DNA of 64,000 nucleotides from positions 1 through 64,000 of the forward strand of contig JALHNI010000017.1 of assembly GCA_022843605.1 (NCBI GenBank). Reading direction: 5' to 3'. Source of the stretch: Bryobacter sp. Lineage in GTDB: Bacteria; Acidobacteriota; Terriglobia; Bryobacterales; Bryobacteraceae. The translations under genes and the position numbers were made by a program. The notes beneath the pieces were generated by a model. It was not told where the DNA came from, did not search any database, and saw only the letters and a list, made by a program, of their open reading frames with translations. Positions 50,846-59,965 of the stretch are shown one piece after another; positions within the stretch are counted from its first letter, which is position 1, and each line of letters starts with the position of its first letter.

Positions 50846-53695
50846 ATGGGACAGTTGGCCGTCGCACTCAGTGCGAAGTTGAATACGCCGAAAAAGCCGC
50901 TACTGCGTGAGCAGCGCAGCGGAATTTCGTTCCCCCGCTATTTCACGGCCCGGCTTGAGAACGGTCGGACTCCATATGACGAGATTCAATGGGAGCGGCG
51001 CACCGCCTCCATCGGCAATGACAAAGGCGCGGTGATCTTCGAACAGCGCGACGTCGAGATTCCGAAAGACTGGTCCCAAACGGCGACGAATATCGTCGCC
51101 AGCAAATACTTCCACGGCAAAATGGGTTCGCCTGAGCGCGAAACCAGCGTGAAGCAGTTGGTCCACCGCGTCGTCGACACGATCGCCGAGTGGGGCATCG
51201 CCGACCGCTACTTCAAGTCCCGCGAGGATGCGGAGAATTTCCGCAGTGAACTCGCCCACCTCATGCTGACCCAGAAGGCGTGCTTCAACTCGCCGGTCTG
51301 GTTCAACGTGGGCGTGCGCGGTGAGAAGCGCGGGTACGGCTGGTACTGGGATGAGACGACGCAGGCCATCCACAAACTGAACCCGGAAGATTCGCGGCCG
51401 CAATGTTCGGCTTGCTTTATTGTCTCCGTGAAGGACTCGCTCGAAAGCATCCTCGACCTGGCAAAGACCGAGGGCATGTTGTTCAAGTGGGGTTCGGGTA
51501 CGGGCTCCAACCTGTCGAGCCTGCGCGAAGAGAACGCCATCCTCTCGGGCGGCGGCCGAGCCTCTGGTCCGCTCAGCTTCATGAAGGGCTTTGACGCTTT
51601 CGCCGGCGTCATCAAGAGCGGCGGCAAGACGCGCCGGGCGGCCAAGATGGTCGTCCTGAACGCCGAGCATCCCGACATCGAAAATTTCATCTGGTGCAAG
51701 GCCAAAGAAGAGAAGAAAGCCCACACGCTGATCGAGCAGGGCTACGACGCGTCGCTGGATGGCGAAGCGTACTCTTCGGTCTTCTTCCAGAACGCCAATA
51801 ACTCGGTCCGCGCGAACGACGAGTTCATGCAGGCTTGCGAGAACGGTAGCGACTTCTGGACCAAGGCCGTCGGCTCCGGCACGCCCGTCAAGCGTTTCAA
51901 GGCGCGCGACCTTCTGCGCGAGATCGCTGACGCCACCTGGCGTTGCGGCGACCCCGGCATGCAGTTCGACACCACGATCAATACCTGGCACACGTCGAAG
52001 AACACGGCGCGCATCAATGCCTCGAATCCGTGCTCCGAGTACATGTTCCTGGACGATTCGGCCTGCAACCTGTCCTCGCTGAACCTGATGAAGTTCCTCT
52101 CGCCGAACGCCGAGTTCGACGTGGAAGCCTTCCGCCATGCCGTCGATACGATGATCGTCGCCCAGGAAATCCTGGTGGACAACGCCTGCTATCCGACGGA
52201 TCGCATTGCGCAGAATTCGCACGAGTTCCGGCCGCTTGGCCTCGGTTATGCCAACCTCGGCGCCATGCTGATGGCGATGAGCGTTCCCTATGATTCCGAT
52301 CATGGCCGCGACCTTGCTGGTTCCATCACCGCCGTCATGTGCGGCCAAAGCTATCTGACGTCGGCGCGCATCGCCGATGCCGTTGGCCCCTGCGCCGGTT
52401 ACGCAGTGAACGAAGAGCCGTTCCTTGACGTAATCCGCATGCACCGCGATGCCTGCAAGCGGATCAACCCGGCCAACATCTCGCCCGAACTTTACAAGGG
52501 CGCTTGGGAATGCTGGACGAACGCCTACGAACTGGGCCGCTCGGCCGGTTACCGGAACGCGCAGACCACAGTGATCGCCCCCACGGGCACCATTGGCTTC
52601 ATGATGGATTGCGACACGACGGGCATTGAACCGGATCTGTCGCTGGTGAAGTACAAGAAGCTGGTGGGCGGCGGCGTGATCAAGATCGTCAACCAGACGG
52701 TGCCGCAGGCTTTGCTGAAGCTGGGTTACCGGCAGGCGCAAGCCGATGCGATCGTGAACCACATCGATTCCACGGGCACCATCGAAGGCGCGGCGCACGT
52801 GAAGGACGAGCACCTGGCGATCTTCGATACGTCGTTCCGTCCGGCGAACGGCAAGCGCTTCATCCACCACATGGGCCACGTGAAGATGATGGCTGCAGTG
52901 CAACCGTTTATCTCCGGCGCGATCTCGAAGACGATCAACATGCCGGAAGAGTGCACGGTCGACGAGATCATGAACGCCTACCTCGAAAGCTGGCGCCTGG
53001 GCTTGAAAGCCGTCGCCATCTATCGCGATAACTCGAAACTGGCGCAGCCGCTTTCTTCGGGCTCCTCGAAGGGCGAGAAGAAGTCGAACGCGCAGGTGGC
53101 CGCGGCAGCGGCGGCGCTGGTGCCGGCGAAGGTGGAAGAGCGGATTGTTTATAAGCCGATCCGCCGGAAGCTGGCTGACGAGCGCGCGTCGATTACGCAT
53201 AAGTTCTCGATTGCCGGTCATGAAGGCTACATCACGGTGGGCCTGTATGACGATGGCCAGCCGGGCGAGATCTTCATCTCGATGGCGAAGGAAGGCTCGA
53301 CGATCTCGGGCATTATGGATAGCTTCGCCACGGCTGTTTCTTATGGGTTGCAGTATGGCGTACCGCTGAAGTTCTACGTGGATAAGTTTAGCCACGTGCG
53401 CTTCGAGCCTTCGGGTTGGACGAATAACCCGCAGGTGCAGTACGCGAAGTCGATCATGGACTACATCTTCCGCTGGATGGGCGCGAAGTTCCTGGGACCG
53501 GAGTATTCAGTGAGTGAGGCCGGCGACGGCCTGATGCTGAAGCCGACCGAGCCCGAGCCCCAGCAGAAGCTGGACTTTGCTCCGGTGACGGCGATCGCCG
53601 ATTCGCCGGTGTGCCAGGTGTGTGGTTCGTTGATGACGCGCAATGGGTCTTGCTTCAAGTGCGAGAACTGCGGCGGCACAAGCGGCTGTAGTTAG
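50846..53695 (+). CDS. nrdJ: Vitamin B12-dependent (class II) ribonucleotide reductase
   Basis: This 949-residue enzyme reduces ribonucleotides using adenosylcobalamin, independent of oxygen. The family's active-site blocks are present: CFNSPVWFN, QCSACFIVSVKDSLESIL, GSGTGSNLSSLREE, NPCSEYMFLDDSACNLSSLN with the radical and redox cysteines and Glu, and PTGTIGFMMDCDTTGIEP. The C-terminus has a redox or zinc-binding four-Cys tail (CQVCGSL then CFKCENCGG). A single-gene unit with its own regulatory region and terminator is indicated. Confidence 0.96.
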   Translation: MGQLAVALSAKLNTPKKPLLREQRSGISFPRYFTARLENGRTPYDEIQWERRTASIGNDKGAVIFEQRDVEIPKDWSQTATNIVASKYFHGKMGSPERETSVKQLVHRVVDTIAEWGIADRYFKSREDAENFRSELAHLMLTQKACFNSPVWFNVGVRGEKRGYGWYWDETTQAIHKLNPEDSRPQCSACFIVSVKDSLESILDLAKTEGMLFKWGSGTGSNLSSLREENAILSGGGRASGPLSFMKGFDAFAGVIKSGGKTRRAAKMVVLNAEHPDIENFIWCKAKEEKKAHTLIEQGYDASLDGEAYSSVFFQNANNSVRANDEFMQACENGSDFWTKAVGSGTPVKRFKARDLLREIADATWRCGDPGMQFDTTINTWHTSKNTARINASNPCSEYMFLDDSACNLSSLNLMKFLSPNAEFDVEAFRHAVDTMIVAQEILVDNACYPTDRIAQNSHEFRPLGLGYANLGAMLMAMSVPYDSDHGRDLAGSITAVMCGQSYLTSARIADAVGPCAGYAVNEEPFLDVIRMHRDACKRINPANISPELYKGAWECWTNAYELGRSAGYRNAQTTVIAPTGTIGFMMDCDTTGIEPDLSLVKYKKLVGGGVIKIVNQTVPQALLKLGYRQAQADAIVNHIDSTGTIEGAAHVKDEHLAIFDTSFRPANGKRFIHHMGHVKMMAAVQPFISGAISKTINMPEECTVDEIMNAYLESWRLGLKAVAIYRDNSKLAQPLSSGSSKGEKKSNAQVAAAAAALVPAKVEERIVYKPIRRKLADERASITHKFSIAGHEGYITVGLYDDGQPGEIFISMAKEGSTISGIMDSFATAVSYGLQYGVPLKFYVDKFSHVRFEPSGWTNNPQVQYAKSIMDYIFRWMGAKFLGPEYSVSEAGDGLMLKPTEPEPQQKLDFAPVTAIADSPVCQVCGSLMTRNGSCFKCENCGGTSGCS

Positions 53696-53720
53696 TTTCC
53701 GGACCGTAGACAGAGCAGAA

Positions 53721-53747
53721 GACCCCGCCGCAAGGCGGGGTCTTTTT
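53721..53747 (+). terminator. Intrinsic terminator of nrdJ
   Basis: A perfect 9-bp GC-rich stem (GACCCCGCC / GGCGGGGTC) with a GCAA tetraloop is followed at once by TTTTT, 25 bp after the nrdJ stop. Confidence 0.92.
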
Positions 53748-53750
53748 GCG

Positions 53751-53987
53751 TTAGAGCTCGTCGTAGGCTTTGCAGTACGCTTCATCCGTGATGCCGGCGC
53801 GCTGAATAATCCGGCTCAGCGTCGGGCGCTTCACTTCCCGGTGATTCGGAATCGAGATAAGCCCGACTCCGGCCTTCGCCAGGACGATATGTTCTCCATC
53901 ACGGCTCAGCACCCAACCCAGCGCGATAAAGACTCTCGCATGCCTGCGGCCGCTATCGAGGGGAAGATCGGAAAGGGCCCTGCGGAG
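53751..53987 (-). pseudogene. HicA-like toxin reading frame without a start codon
   Basis: Translation from directly after the hicB TAA, in the same frame, gives LRRALSDLPLDSG, then RVFIALGWVLSRDGEHIVLA, ISIPNHREVKRPTLSRII and QRAGITDEAY. This is a HicA double-stranded-RNA-binding-like fold with the usual catalytic-type His in the NHREVK block. There is no ATG, GTG or TTG before the fold; the first candidate is GTG 53912, which would delete the first strand. Either the toxin gene has lost its start or initiation is unusual. Confidence 0.6.
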
Positions 53988-54284
53988 TTAGGCGCAGTCG
54001 AGCACTTGCGGCGGCGAGATGTGAAACTGCTCCATGATGGTTTTGCCTTGCTCCAAACGCTGAGGCTGGCGGGAGTGGAGTGCGTCTTCAAGAATCACGG
54101 AAAGGCAAGCGGCAATGGCGTCGGCGATGTTGAACTTGGCTTCGGCCATGGTCTCGCCCTGAGAGATGCAACCCGGGATGTCGGTACACTCGGCCACAGT
54201 CGTTCCGTCGGGATACGAGGTAAAGGCTACGTTGACCATGATGCCCGGTGCTTGAACGAGATGTTGGGTGGTTTCTGGTTCCAT
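53988..54284 (-). CDS. hicB: HicB-like antitoxin
   Basis: The roughly 98-residue protein has the partial RNase H-like HicB fold: VNVAFTSYPDGTTVAECTDI then PGCISQGETMAEAKFNIADAIAACLS. Starts at 54284, 54239 and 54305 are all possible; none has a good Shine-Dalgarno. The HicA-like frame follows immediately in the same frame. The gene abuts the 3' end of the glycosidase-like gene. Confidence 0.72.
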   Translation of the reverse strand: MEPETTQHLVQAPGIMVNVAFTSYPDGTTVAECTDIPGCISQGETMAEAKFNIADAIAACLSVILEDALHSRQPQRLEQGKTIMEQFHISPPQVLDCA

Positions 54285-54285
54285 G

Positions 54286-56199
54286 TCACGAACGTCCACC
54301 TCCATTCTGCATGATTGCGCGGATGCGGTGTTGGCCAGCGGGGAGCGAGATTACCTGGGTGGGTTGGTCGATCCATTCGGGCGTTACGCGCTTGCCGTCG
54401 ATCTCAAGCCAGGCGATCGGGGCGCTGAATTGGGCGAGGGCTCTGGCGGTGGAGCGGTACTCGAACTCGACGCCATCGCGGCGGGCGACGGCGAGGATAA
54501 GTTCGGCATTAAGGTCGAGGATGCGTAAGTCGGGTTGGCGCGTGGCGGGGGCGATGGCATACTTGCCGGCGGGAAGCCAGGCGATCTCGCCGTCGGTGAC
54601 CGGCCAGGGTTCACCGTTAACGGTGAGCGCGCCGGGATGAGCGAGGCCGAAGGGCCGGGAGGCTTCGTAGTGATTCACGCCGAGACGCTTGGGCTTGATA
54701 GCGGCGGCGCTCGAAAGAAGCGGATAGTCCGGGGGGAGGATGGACTTCTCAAAGTACAGAGCCACTCGTGGGAAGGATTGAGCGGCGTGGTGGATCAGGC
54801 CGAATAACTCGGCGCCGGTTTGTTGCTTGGTGGGGTAGACGTCCTGGTAGCGTTCGACGATGTTGAGGTCGATGGCGAGGCGGGCGTCACGCGGGTAACG
54901 TTTGGCGATCTCGACATAGCGACGCGGGCCCAAGTTCCACACCGTAGCGGGATCCTCGATGAGGAAAGTGGCGGCATAGTGCTTGGCGAGGGGAAGGGCG
55001 CGGCTGCTGTCGGCACCGAGTAAGTCGCGCATGCGCGTGTCGAAACGGTCGTCAATGTGGGTCCAGGTGAGGTCGAAGCCCGCGGGCTTCAACTTACGGA
55101 TGGCGGCCAGACGCTCCAGCCATTCGGTTTGTAACTTCGTGGCGAGGGCGGCGCGGTAATCGAGAAAGGCTTGGACGCGCTCAGGATTCGTGAAGATGGT
55201 CACCGGGTCGTGACCCTTGAGAGAGGCGTACTCCTTGCGCACCGTGGCATTCATCGGGGTGAAGCGAGCTGGATTGGCGACGCCTTCGAGCGACTCAAAG
55301 TAGAGTTCGGCCAGATTGGCCCCGTCCCAGTCAAAACGGGTGAGCATCTGGTTGAGTCCCGCGGCGACGGCGGTGGCGCAGTTGGGGTCGTGTAAGTTGA
55401 CTAACTTACGCCAGTCGAGTTGCGCGTCCTGGCCATTGCCGGTTTTCTCGCGCCACTCGGGATGCTGCTGCCAGAAGCGTTCGCTGACGTGGGGCAACTC
55501 GATCCAGGCGTAGACGAGAATTCGTTGGCGATGGCAGGCCTGAATGAGCTGTTCCAGTTCCTTGCTTTTCTCGGCGTCGGCCTCGAAGTAGTGCCAGGAG
55601 GCGACATGGAGAGCGGCGATGCCGGCGCGGCGCCATTGGGCGGCCAGGTAGTCGAAATCGACGCGGGCACGGTAGCCGGAGTCGAAGAAGGCCCATAAGT
55701 CGCGGCCGCGATAGGGTGGCGCAAAGCCCAATTCCACCATGGCTTGGGCGAGGTAGGGGAACTTCTCATAGCCGTGTTCGCCCAGCGACGTTGCGATCCA
55801 CAGGAAGGTTTGGCGATCCTGTTTCCAACTGGCGACCAGGGGAGCCTGGGTCCAGCGCTCCCAGGTGTGGACCTTGGCATTGGGGGGCAGGCTGTAGACC
55901 GGCAAGGTTTCCTCGTGCTGCCAGACGATCTCAAGCGATGGGCGGAGAGCATCCACGGCGGAGCGCACTTTCACTCGTTTCTCGCCGGCGGTGACGCCGG
56001 GCGCGGCACCTTGCAGAATCTGCAGGGCGGCGGCGGACCTGGCGTTCTGCACGGCGATGACTGGCGAGATTTGTACCTCGTGGAAGCCAAGGCTGAGGAA
56101 TAATTCGCGAAAGCCTGGGGTGTCAGCCGGATCCAGCCGGTAAGTATTCGCCAAGGCGGGCAGGCTGAGGACCCAGAGTAAGTTAATAAGTCGCGGCAT
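54286..56199 (-). CDS. Secreted glycosidase-like TIM-barrel protein, possibly exopolysaccharide-related
   Basis: This 637-residue protein has a signal peptide (LINLLWVLSLPALA). The middle portion reads as a glycoside-hydrolase barrel: VDFDYLAAQWRRAGIAALHV, ILVYAWIELPHVSERFWQQH, NLHDPNCATAVAAGLNQML and FDWDGANLAELYFESLEG, the last two resembling the C-terminal hydrolase half of PgaB-type proteins. The C-terminal ~120 residues are beta-rich. Its start overlaps the TPR/barrel gene by 17 bp, so they are co-translated. The substrate is unknown. Confidence 0.65.
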   Translation of the reverse strand: MPRLINLLWVLSLPALANTYRLDPADTPGFRELFLSLGFHEVQISPVIAVQNARSAAALQILQGAAPGVTAGEKRVKVRSAVDALRPSLEIVWQHEETLPVYSLPPNAKVHTWERWTQAPLVASWKQDRQTFLWIATSLGEHGYEKFPYLAQAMVELGFAPPYRGRDLWAFFDSGYRARVDFDYLAAQWRRAGIAALHVASWHYFEADAEKSKELEQLIQACHRQRILVYAWIELPHVSERFWQQHPEWREKTGNGQDAQLDWRKLVNLHDPNCATAVAAGLNQMLTRFDWDGANLAELYFESLEGVANPARFTPMNATVRKEYASLKGHDPVTIFTNPERVQAFLDYRAALATKLQTEWLERLAAIRKLKPAGFDLTWTHIDDRFDTRMRDLLGADSSRALPLAKHYAATFLIEDPATVWNLGPRRYVEIAKRYPRDARLAIDLNIVERYQDVYPTKQQTGAELFGLIHHAAQSFPRVALYFEKSILPPDYPLLSSAAAIKPKRLGVNHYEASRPFGLAHPGALTVNGEPWPVTDGEIAWLPAGKYAIAPATRQPDLRILDLNAELILAVARRDGVEFEYRSTARALAQFSAPIAWLEIDGKRVTPEWIDQPTQVISLPAGQHRIRAIMQNGGGRS

Positions 56200-58171
56200 A
56201 CCAGAGAGAGACTCGCAGATCGTAGTAAATGGGGGCCATCGGAAGGTCCTGGATGACCAGGTGACGACCGCGCAGGGCGTCTACGGAGAGGACGAGCTTG
56301 GGTGCAACTTGTAACTTGATCCCCGGACCGGCTTCGACGAAGTTGCCCCACCAGAAGCGGCGGGCGTCGAGGGTCAGGTTCGAGTTCCAGCCGAGTTGGG
56401 CGCGGCCGAAGGAGTAGCCAAAGCGGTTCTGGGAGTAGAGCAGGGTGTTGCGGTCGAAGCGGCTAACGAAGACAGCGTCGGCGGTGGTGGTGGCAAACCA
56501 TCCGTGCGAGGGCATCGATTGGCCGAAGGATTTGGCGTACGAGGCACCGGCCCGGTAATCGGCACGGCGGGGGCCTGCGGCAAAGGGCACCGTGAGGCCG
56601 GCTTCGCCCCAGAGGGTGACGGGACCGAGGCGGCCATTGACGCCGAACGCAGGAATGACGGCGCGCTCAGAGAGGGCGCCGTTGACGACGGAGGCCTGCC
56701 GCAGGAGGGTGCCGGTGTCGCCGACGAAGCGGAGGGAGAGATAGGGCTTGATAGGCAGGGTACCGAGGCGGAATTCGCTTTTGACTTGGCTATAGGAGAA
56801 GCCGGCGCGCCAGCGGGTGGAGTACATGGGGAGGCTCCAGAGGGTGAGGCGGACGGGGGCGAACTGAGGCCGAAGATTACGATAGGCCTGCTCGGCTTCG
56901 GCGGCGATTTTGGGGTCAGTGGCGTGGCGAGCACGGTCGAACCAGTTGATGGCTTCGGCGTCGCGCTTTAGCATGTTGAGGGTCCAGCCGAGTTTGAGCA
57001 GCAGGCTGGGGTCATCGGGGTCGCGCTCCTGGGCGAGGCGATAGAGGCGCAGCGCCTCGTTGAGGTAGCCCTTGGAGTAGCTCTGATCGCCGGCGGCGCG
57101 GGCGGGGGACTGGTTCGCGCCGAGCGCTTCGAGGACGCGGGCCTTGAGTTCGACGTCGGGGCTTTGGGCGAGCACGCGATCGAGTAATACTTTGGCGCCT
57201 TCGACATCGCCGCGCTTGAGGCGCAGAAAGCCGAGTTGAGCCAGGGAGGGCCAGTCGTTGCCGGCAAGTTCCGTGACACGGACAAAGACCTTTTCGGCCT
57301 GGTCCGGCTGGTTCATGGCGAGGAGGAGGAAGCCGAGTTCACGACGGAGACTGACGTTGGCGGCATCGAGGGTGAGGGCGGCTTCGAACTCGTAGAGGTA
57401 GGGATAGCGAGAGGGCAGGAGGGTGCGGGCACGTTCGGCAATGCGGGGTTCGGTGGCGTGACTGGCGGCGAGGAGGGCGGCGAAGGCGGGTTCGGCTTCG
57501 CCGGCGAGGGTATAGACGCGGCCGAGGTCGAGGAGGAATTCGCGCATGTCGGGGCGCAGTTTCCAGGCGGCGGCGTAGTGTTCGGCTGCGAGGCGGAGGA
57601 GGTCGCGCTCTTCGGCGAGATGGCCAATTTCCTGATGAATGCTGAATTTGCCCGGAGATTGAAGGGCAGCTTGCTGCCAACGCTCAAGGCCTGCGGCGAG
57701 TTCGCGGTCGATGTTGTCGAAGGCGGTTTGCGCGGTGGCGCGGGTTTCCGGGGAGCCTTCGCGGCGAATGCGGTCGAAGATCAGACGGGCGATGCGACGC
57801 TCTTTGGCCTCAAAAGAGAGGAAGGCGTATTCGAGGGCGAGGTGATGATCCTGGGGTGCGTGCTCCAAGGCGAGGCGGAACTGTTCGCGAGCACCGTCGG
57901 GGTCGCCGGTCTTGAGCAGGGTGTAGGCGAGGTCTTTGCGGGGGGCGACGGCGGCGGGATTTTCAGCCAGGCCTTTTTTAAAGAGGAGGATGGCGGCGTC
58001 ATAGCGTTTGGCGCGCAGTTCGGCGTACGCCGAGTCGAGGGGACTGGTTTGGGCGAGCCAGAGAGTAAGAATCAGAGCGTGCACACGAAGTTCTACTGAA
58101 TAGTGGGTTGGCGCAGAGAAAGTTCTCACATTTTTTTCTTCGTGACGAAGAATCGTCGACAAATTCGACAA
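56183..58171 (-). CDS. TPR protein with C-terminal outer-membrane barrel, PgaA/BcsC-like
   Basis: Residues ~45-450 are tetratricopeptide-type repeats (DGAREQFRLALEHAPQDHHL, YLNEALRLYRLAQERDPDDP). The last ~200 residues read as beta strands ending in a final Tyr (YDLRVSLWYAATY), like an outer-membrane porin. This combination is used to export polysaccharides in PgaA and BcsC. The start is uncertain: TTG 58171 leaves a 30-residue extension, whereas GTG 58129 or 58084 would place the hydrophobic LILTLWLAQ stretch as a signal peptide. The glycosidase-like gene follows with overlap. Confidence 0.68.
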   Translation of the reverse strand: MSNLSTILRHEEKNVRTFSAPTHYSVELRVHALILTLWLAQTSPLDSAYAELRAKRYDAAILLFKKGLAENPAAVAPRKDLAYTLLKTGDPDGAREQFRLALEHAPQDHHLALEYAFLSFEAKERRIARLIFDRIRREGSPETRATAQTAFDNIDRELAAGLERWQQAALQSPGKFSIHQEIGHLAEERDLLRLAAEHYAAAWKLRPDMREFLLDLGRVYTLAGEAEPAFAALLAASHATEPRIAERARTLLPSRYPYLYEFEAALTLDAANVSLRRELGFLLLAMNQPDQAEKVFVRVTELAGNDWPSLAQLGFLRLKRGDVEGAKVLLDRVLAQSPDVELKARVLEALGANQSPARAAGDQSYSKGYLNEALRLYRLAQERDPDDPSLLLKLGWTLNMLKRDAEAINWFDRARHATDPKIAAEAEQAYRNLRPQFAPVRLTLWSLPMYSTRWRAGFSYSQVKSEFRLGTLPIKPYLSLRFVGDTGTLLRQASVVNGALSERAVIPAFGVNGRLGPVTLWGEAGLTVPFAAGPRRADYRAGASYAKSFGQSMPSHGWFATTTADAVFVSRFDRNTLLYSQNRFGYSFGRAQLGWNSNLTLDARRFWWGNFVEAGPGIKLQVAPKLVLSVDALRGRHLVIQDLPMAPIYYDLRVSLWYAATY

Positions 58172-58208
58172 TCGGGACCTTCTCTTCTTCAGCAGCCTCG
58201 CTTTGGGT

Positions 58209-59303
58209 TCAAGCGCGCAGGAACCAGCCCTTGCGATGGAGGCCGTAGGCGATGGCGAGCATCAGCAGCATGTAGCTGAGGGCGTAGAGGAGGGAGGCGT
58301 TCATGGGTGAGGCGAGGGGGGCGAAGAGGGTTTCGTAGAGCCAGACGCGTGCGGACGTCGCACCCATGGGGATGGCGTGAAGGGTGATGTCGATGAGTTC
58401 GGAAGCCATATAGACGGCGATGGCGTTCTTGCCGAGGATGACGAGGGGCGCCAGGCCCCGGCGGTAACCGGCGCCGTCGATGAGCCAGAGGATGGCGCCG
58501 AACAGGACAAAGTCGAGGCCGGCCATGAGTAACACGAAGGAGCTGGTCCAGAGGTGCTTGTTGATCGGGAACCAGGCATGCCAGATGAAGCCGGCAGCGA
58601 TGAGGACATTGCCCAGGATCAGCATCCAGGTGGTGCGGACGGCGAGGTCGCGGCGCCAGGCGAGTAAGTGGCCGCCCAGCAAACCGAGTAAGCAAGTGCC
58701 GATGGCGGGGAGCGTGCTGACGACACCTTCGGGATCCCAGGTCTTGGTGTCGGCGTAATTATGCACGCCGAGGACGATGCGATCGATGTAATGGGCGAAG
58801 TTGCGCTCGACATCGAGGTGGCCCGAGCCGTGGCCGGGCACGGGCGCGTAAAACATGATCAGAGCGTAGCCGAGCAGGCAAGCGGCGGCGGCGGCAATCT
58901 GGCCGCGGAGGCCAGTCAGCAGGAAGATGCCGACGGTGACCAGGTAGCAGATCGCGATGCGTTGCAGAACGCCGAGGACGCGGAAGGTGTCGAAGTCGAA
59001 CTTCGGGTAGGCGTAAACCAGCAGGCCGAGGGCGAAGAGGATGGCGGCGCGTTTGGCCGCGATGGCGAAGAGCTTGCCGCGGTCGGCGCCGGCTTCGAGT
59101 TTGCGGCCCAGGGAGAGCGAGATGGCCACGCCGACGATCCAGACGAAGGAGGGGAAGACGGCGTCGGTGGGAGTCCAGCCGTGCCAATCGGCATGCTGCA
59201 AGGGCGGGTAAACCGCGTCGCCGGTGCCAGCCGTGTTCACGATCACCATGAAGGCGATGATGAGTCCGCGGAAGACATCGAGCGAAAGCAGGCGCTGAGG
59301 CAT
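58209..59303 (-). CDS. Multi-pass acyltransferase, HGSNAT/NagX-like (DUF5009 type)
   Basis: This 364-residue membrane protein of ~10 segments opens with the family signature RLLSLDVFRGLIIAFMVIVN, followed by HADWHGWTPTDAVFPSFVW, whose conserved His and Asp match the transmembrane N-acetyltransferase family of heparan-alpha-glucosaminide acetyltransferase. It probably acetylates a sugar across the inner membrane. Its position next to the polysaccharide-like pair is suggestive, but it has its own gap of 37 bp. Confidence 0.82.
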   Translation of the reverse strand: MPQRLLSLDVFRGLIIAFMVIVNTAGTGDAVYPPLQHADWHGWTPTDAVFPSFVWIVGVAISLSLGRKLEAGADRGKLFAIAAKRAAILFALGLLVYAYPKFDFDTFRVLGVLQRIAICYLVTVGIFLLTGLRGQIAAAAACLLGYALIMFYAPVPGHGSGHLDVERNFAHYIDRIVLGVHNYADTKTWDPEGVVSTLPAIGTCLLGLLGGHLLAWRRDLAVRTTWMLILGNVLIAAGFIWHAWFPINKHLWTSSFVLLMAGLDFVLFGAILWLIDGAGYRRGLAPLVILGKNAIAVYMASELIDITLHAIPMGATSARVWLYETLFAPLASPMNASLLYALSYMLLMLAIAYGLHRKGWFLRA

Positions 59304-59326
59304 AAGGTATTGTACGGTGGAAGCAG

Positions 59327-59965
59327 ATGCGTTCCGTTCTCTTCCTCTCCTTCGCGCTTACCGGCTGCACCTCCCTCTACTACGATGCGATGGAGAAGAT
59401 CGGCAAGGAGAAGCGCGACATTCTCGTCCAGCGCATCGTGGACGGCAAGAAGGATCAGGAAGAGGCCAAGGAGCAGTTCAAGACGACGCTGGAAGCCTTT
59501 CAGTCGGTGACCGGCTTCGACGGTGGGGACCTCGAGAAGACTTACAAGAAGCTCAACGGCGAATTCGAAGAGGCCGAGAAGCGGGCCGACGACCTATCGG
59601 ACCGGATCAAGAGTATCGACAAAGTGGCCAACGACCTGTTCAAGGAATGGACGGCGGAGTTGAGCACGATGAAGGATGCGACATTGCGGACGCGGAGCCA
59701 GCAGTTACTGCGTTCGACGCGCACGCGGCATCAGCAGTACATTTTGCGCATGAAACAGACGGAGCGCAAGATGACCCCGGTGCTGCAGGCCTTCAACGAC
59801 CAGGTGCTGTATCTGAAGCACAATCTGAACGCCAAGGCGATCGGCTCGCTGAAGGCTTCGGCGGCGAAGCTGGATAACGATGTGAGCCTGCTGGTGACCG
59901 ATATCGAAGGCTCCATCAAGGAAGCGGATAGCTTCATTCAGTCGTTGTCTACGCCGCCTCAATAG
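59327..59965 (+). CDS. DUF2959-family lipoprotein with long coiled coil
   Basis: The 212-residue protein has a lipobox (FALTGCTS, Cys14) and is otherwise almost all helix and charged (KEKRDILVQRIVDGKKDQEE, FEEAEKRADDLSDRIKS), a coiled-coil pattern typical of the DUF2959 family. It is presumably anchored to a membrane facing the periplasm; the role is unknown. It ends convergent with the enolase-superfamily gene, overlapping it by 17 bp. Confidence 0.8.
   Translation: MRSVLFLSFALTGCTSLYYDAMEKIGKEKRDILVQRIVDGKKDQEEAKEQFKTTLEAFQSVTGFDGGDLEKTYKKLNGEFEEAEKRADDLSDRIKSIDKVANDLFKEWTAELSTMKDATLRTRSQQLLRSTRTRHQQYILRMKQTERKMTPVLQAFNDQVLYLKHNLNAKAIGSLKASAAKLDNDVSLLVTDIEGSIKEADSFIQSLSTPPQ

Noticed and set aside
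50900-53395. 831-codon minus-strand ORF opposite nrdJ
   Set aside because: It is the antisense frame of a conserved ribonucleotide reductase; the product is Arg/His/Leu-rich with no domain.
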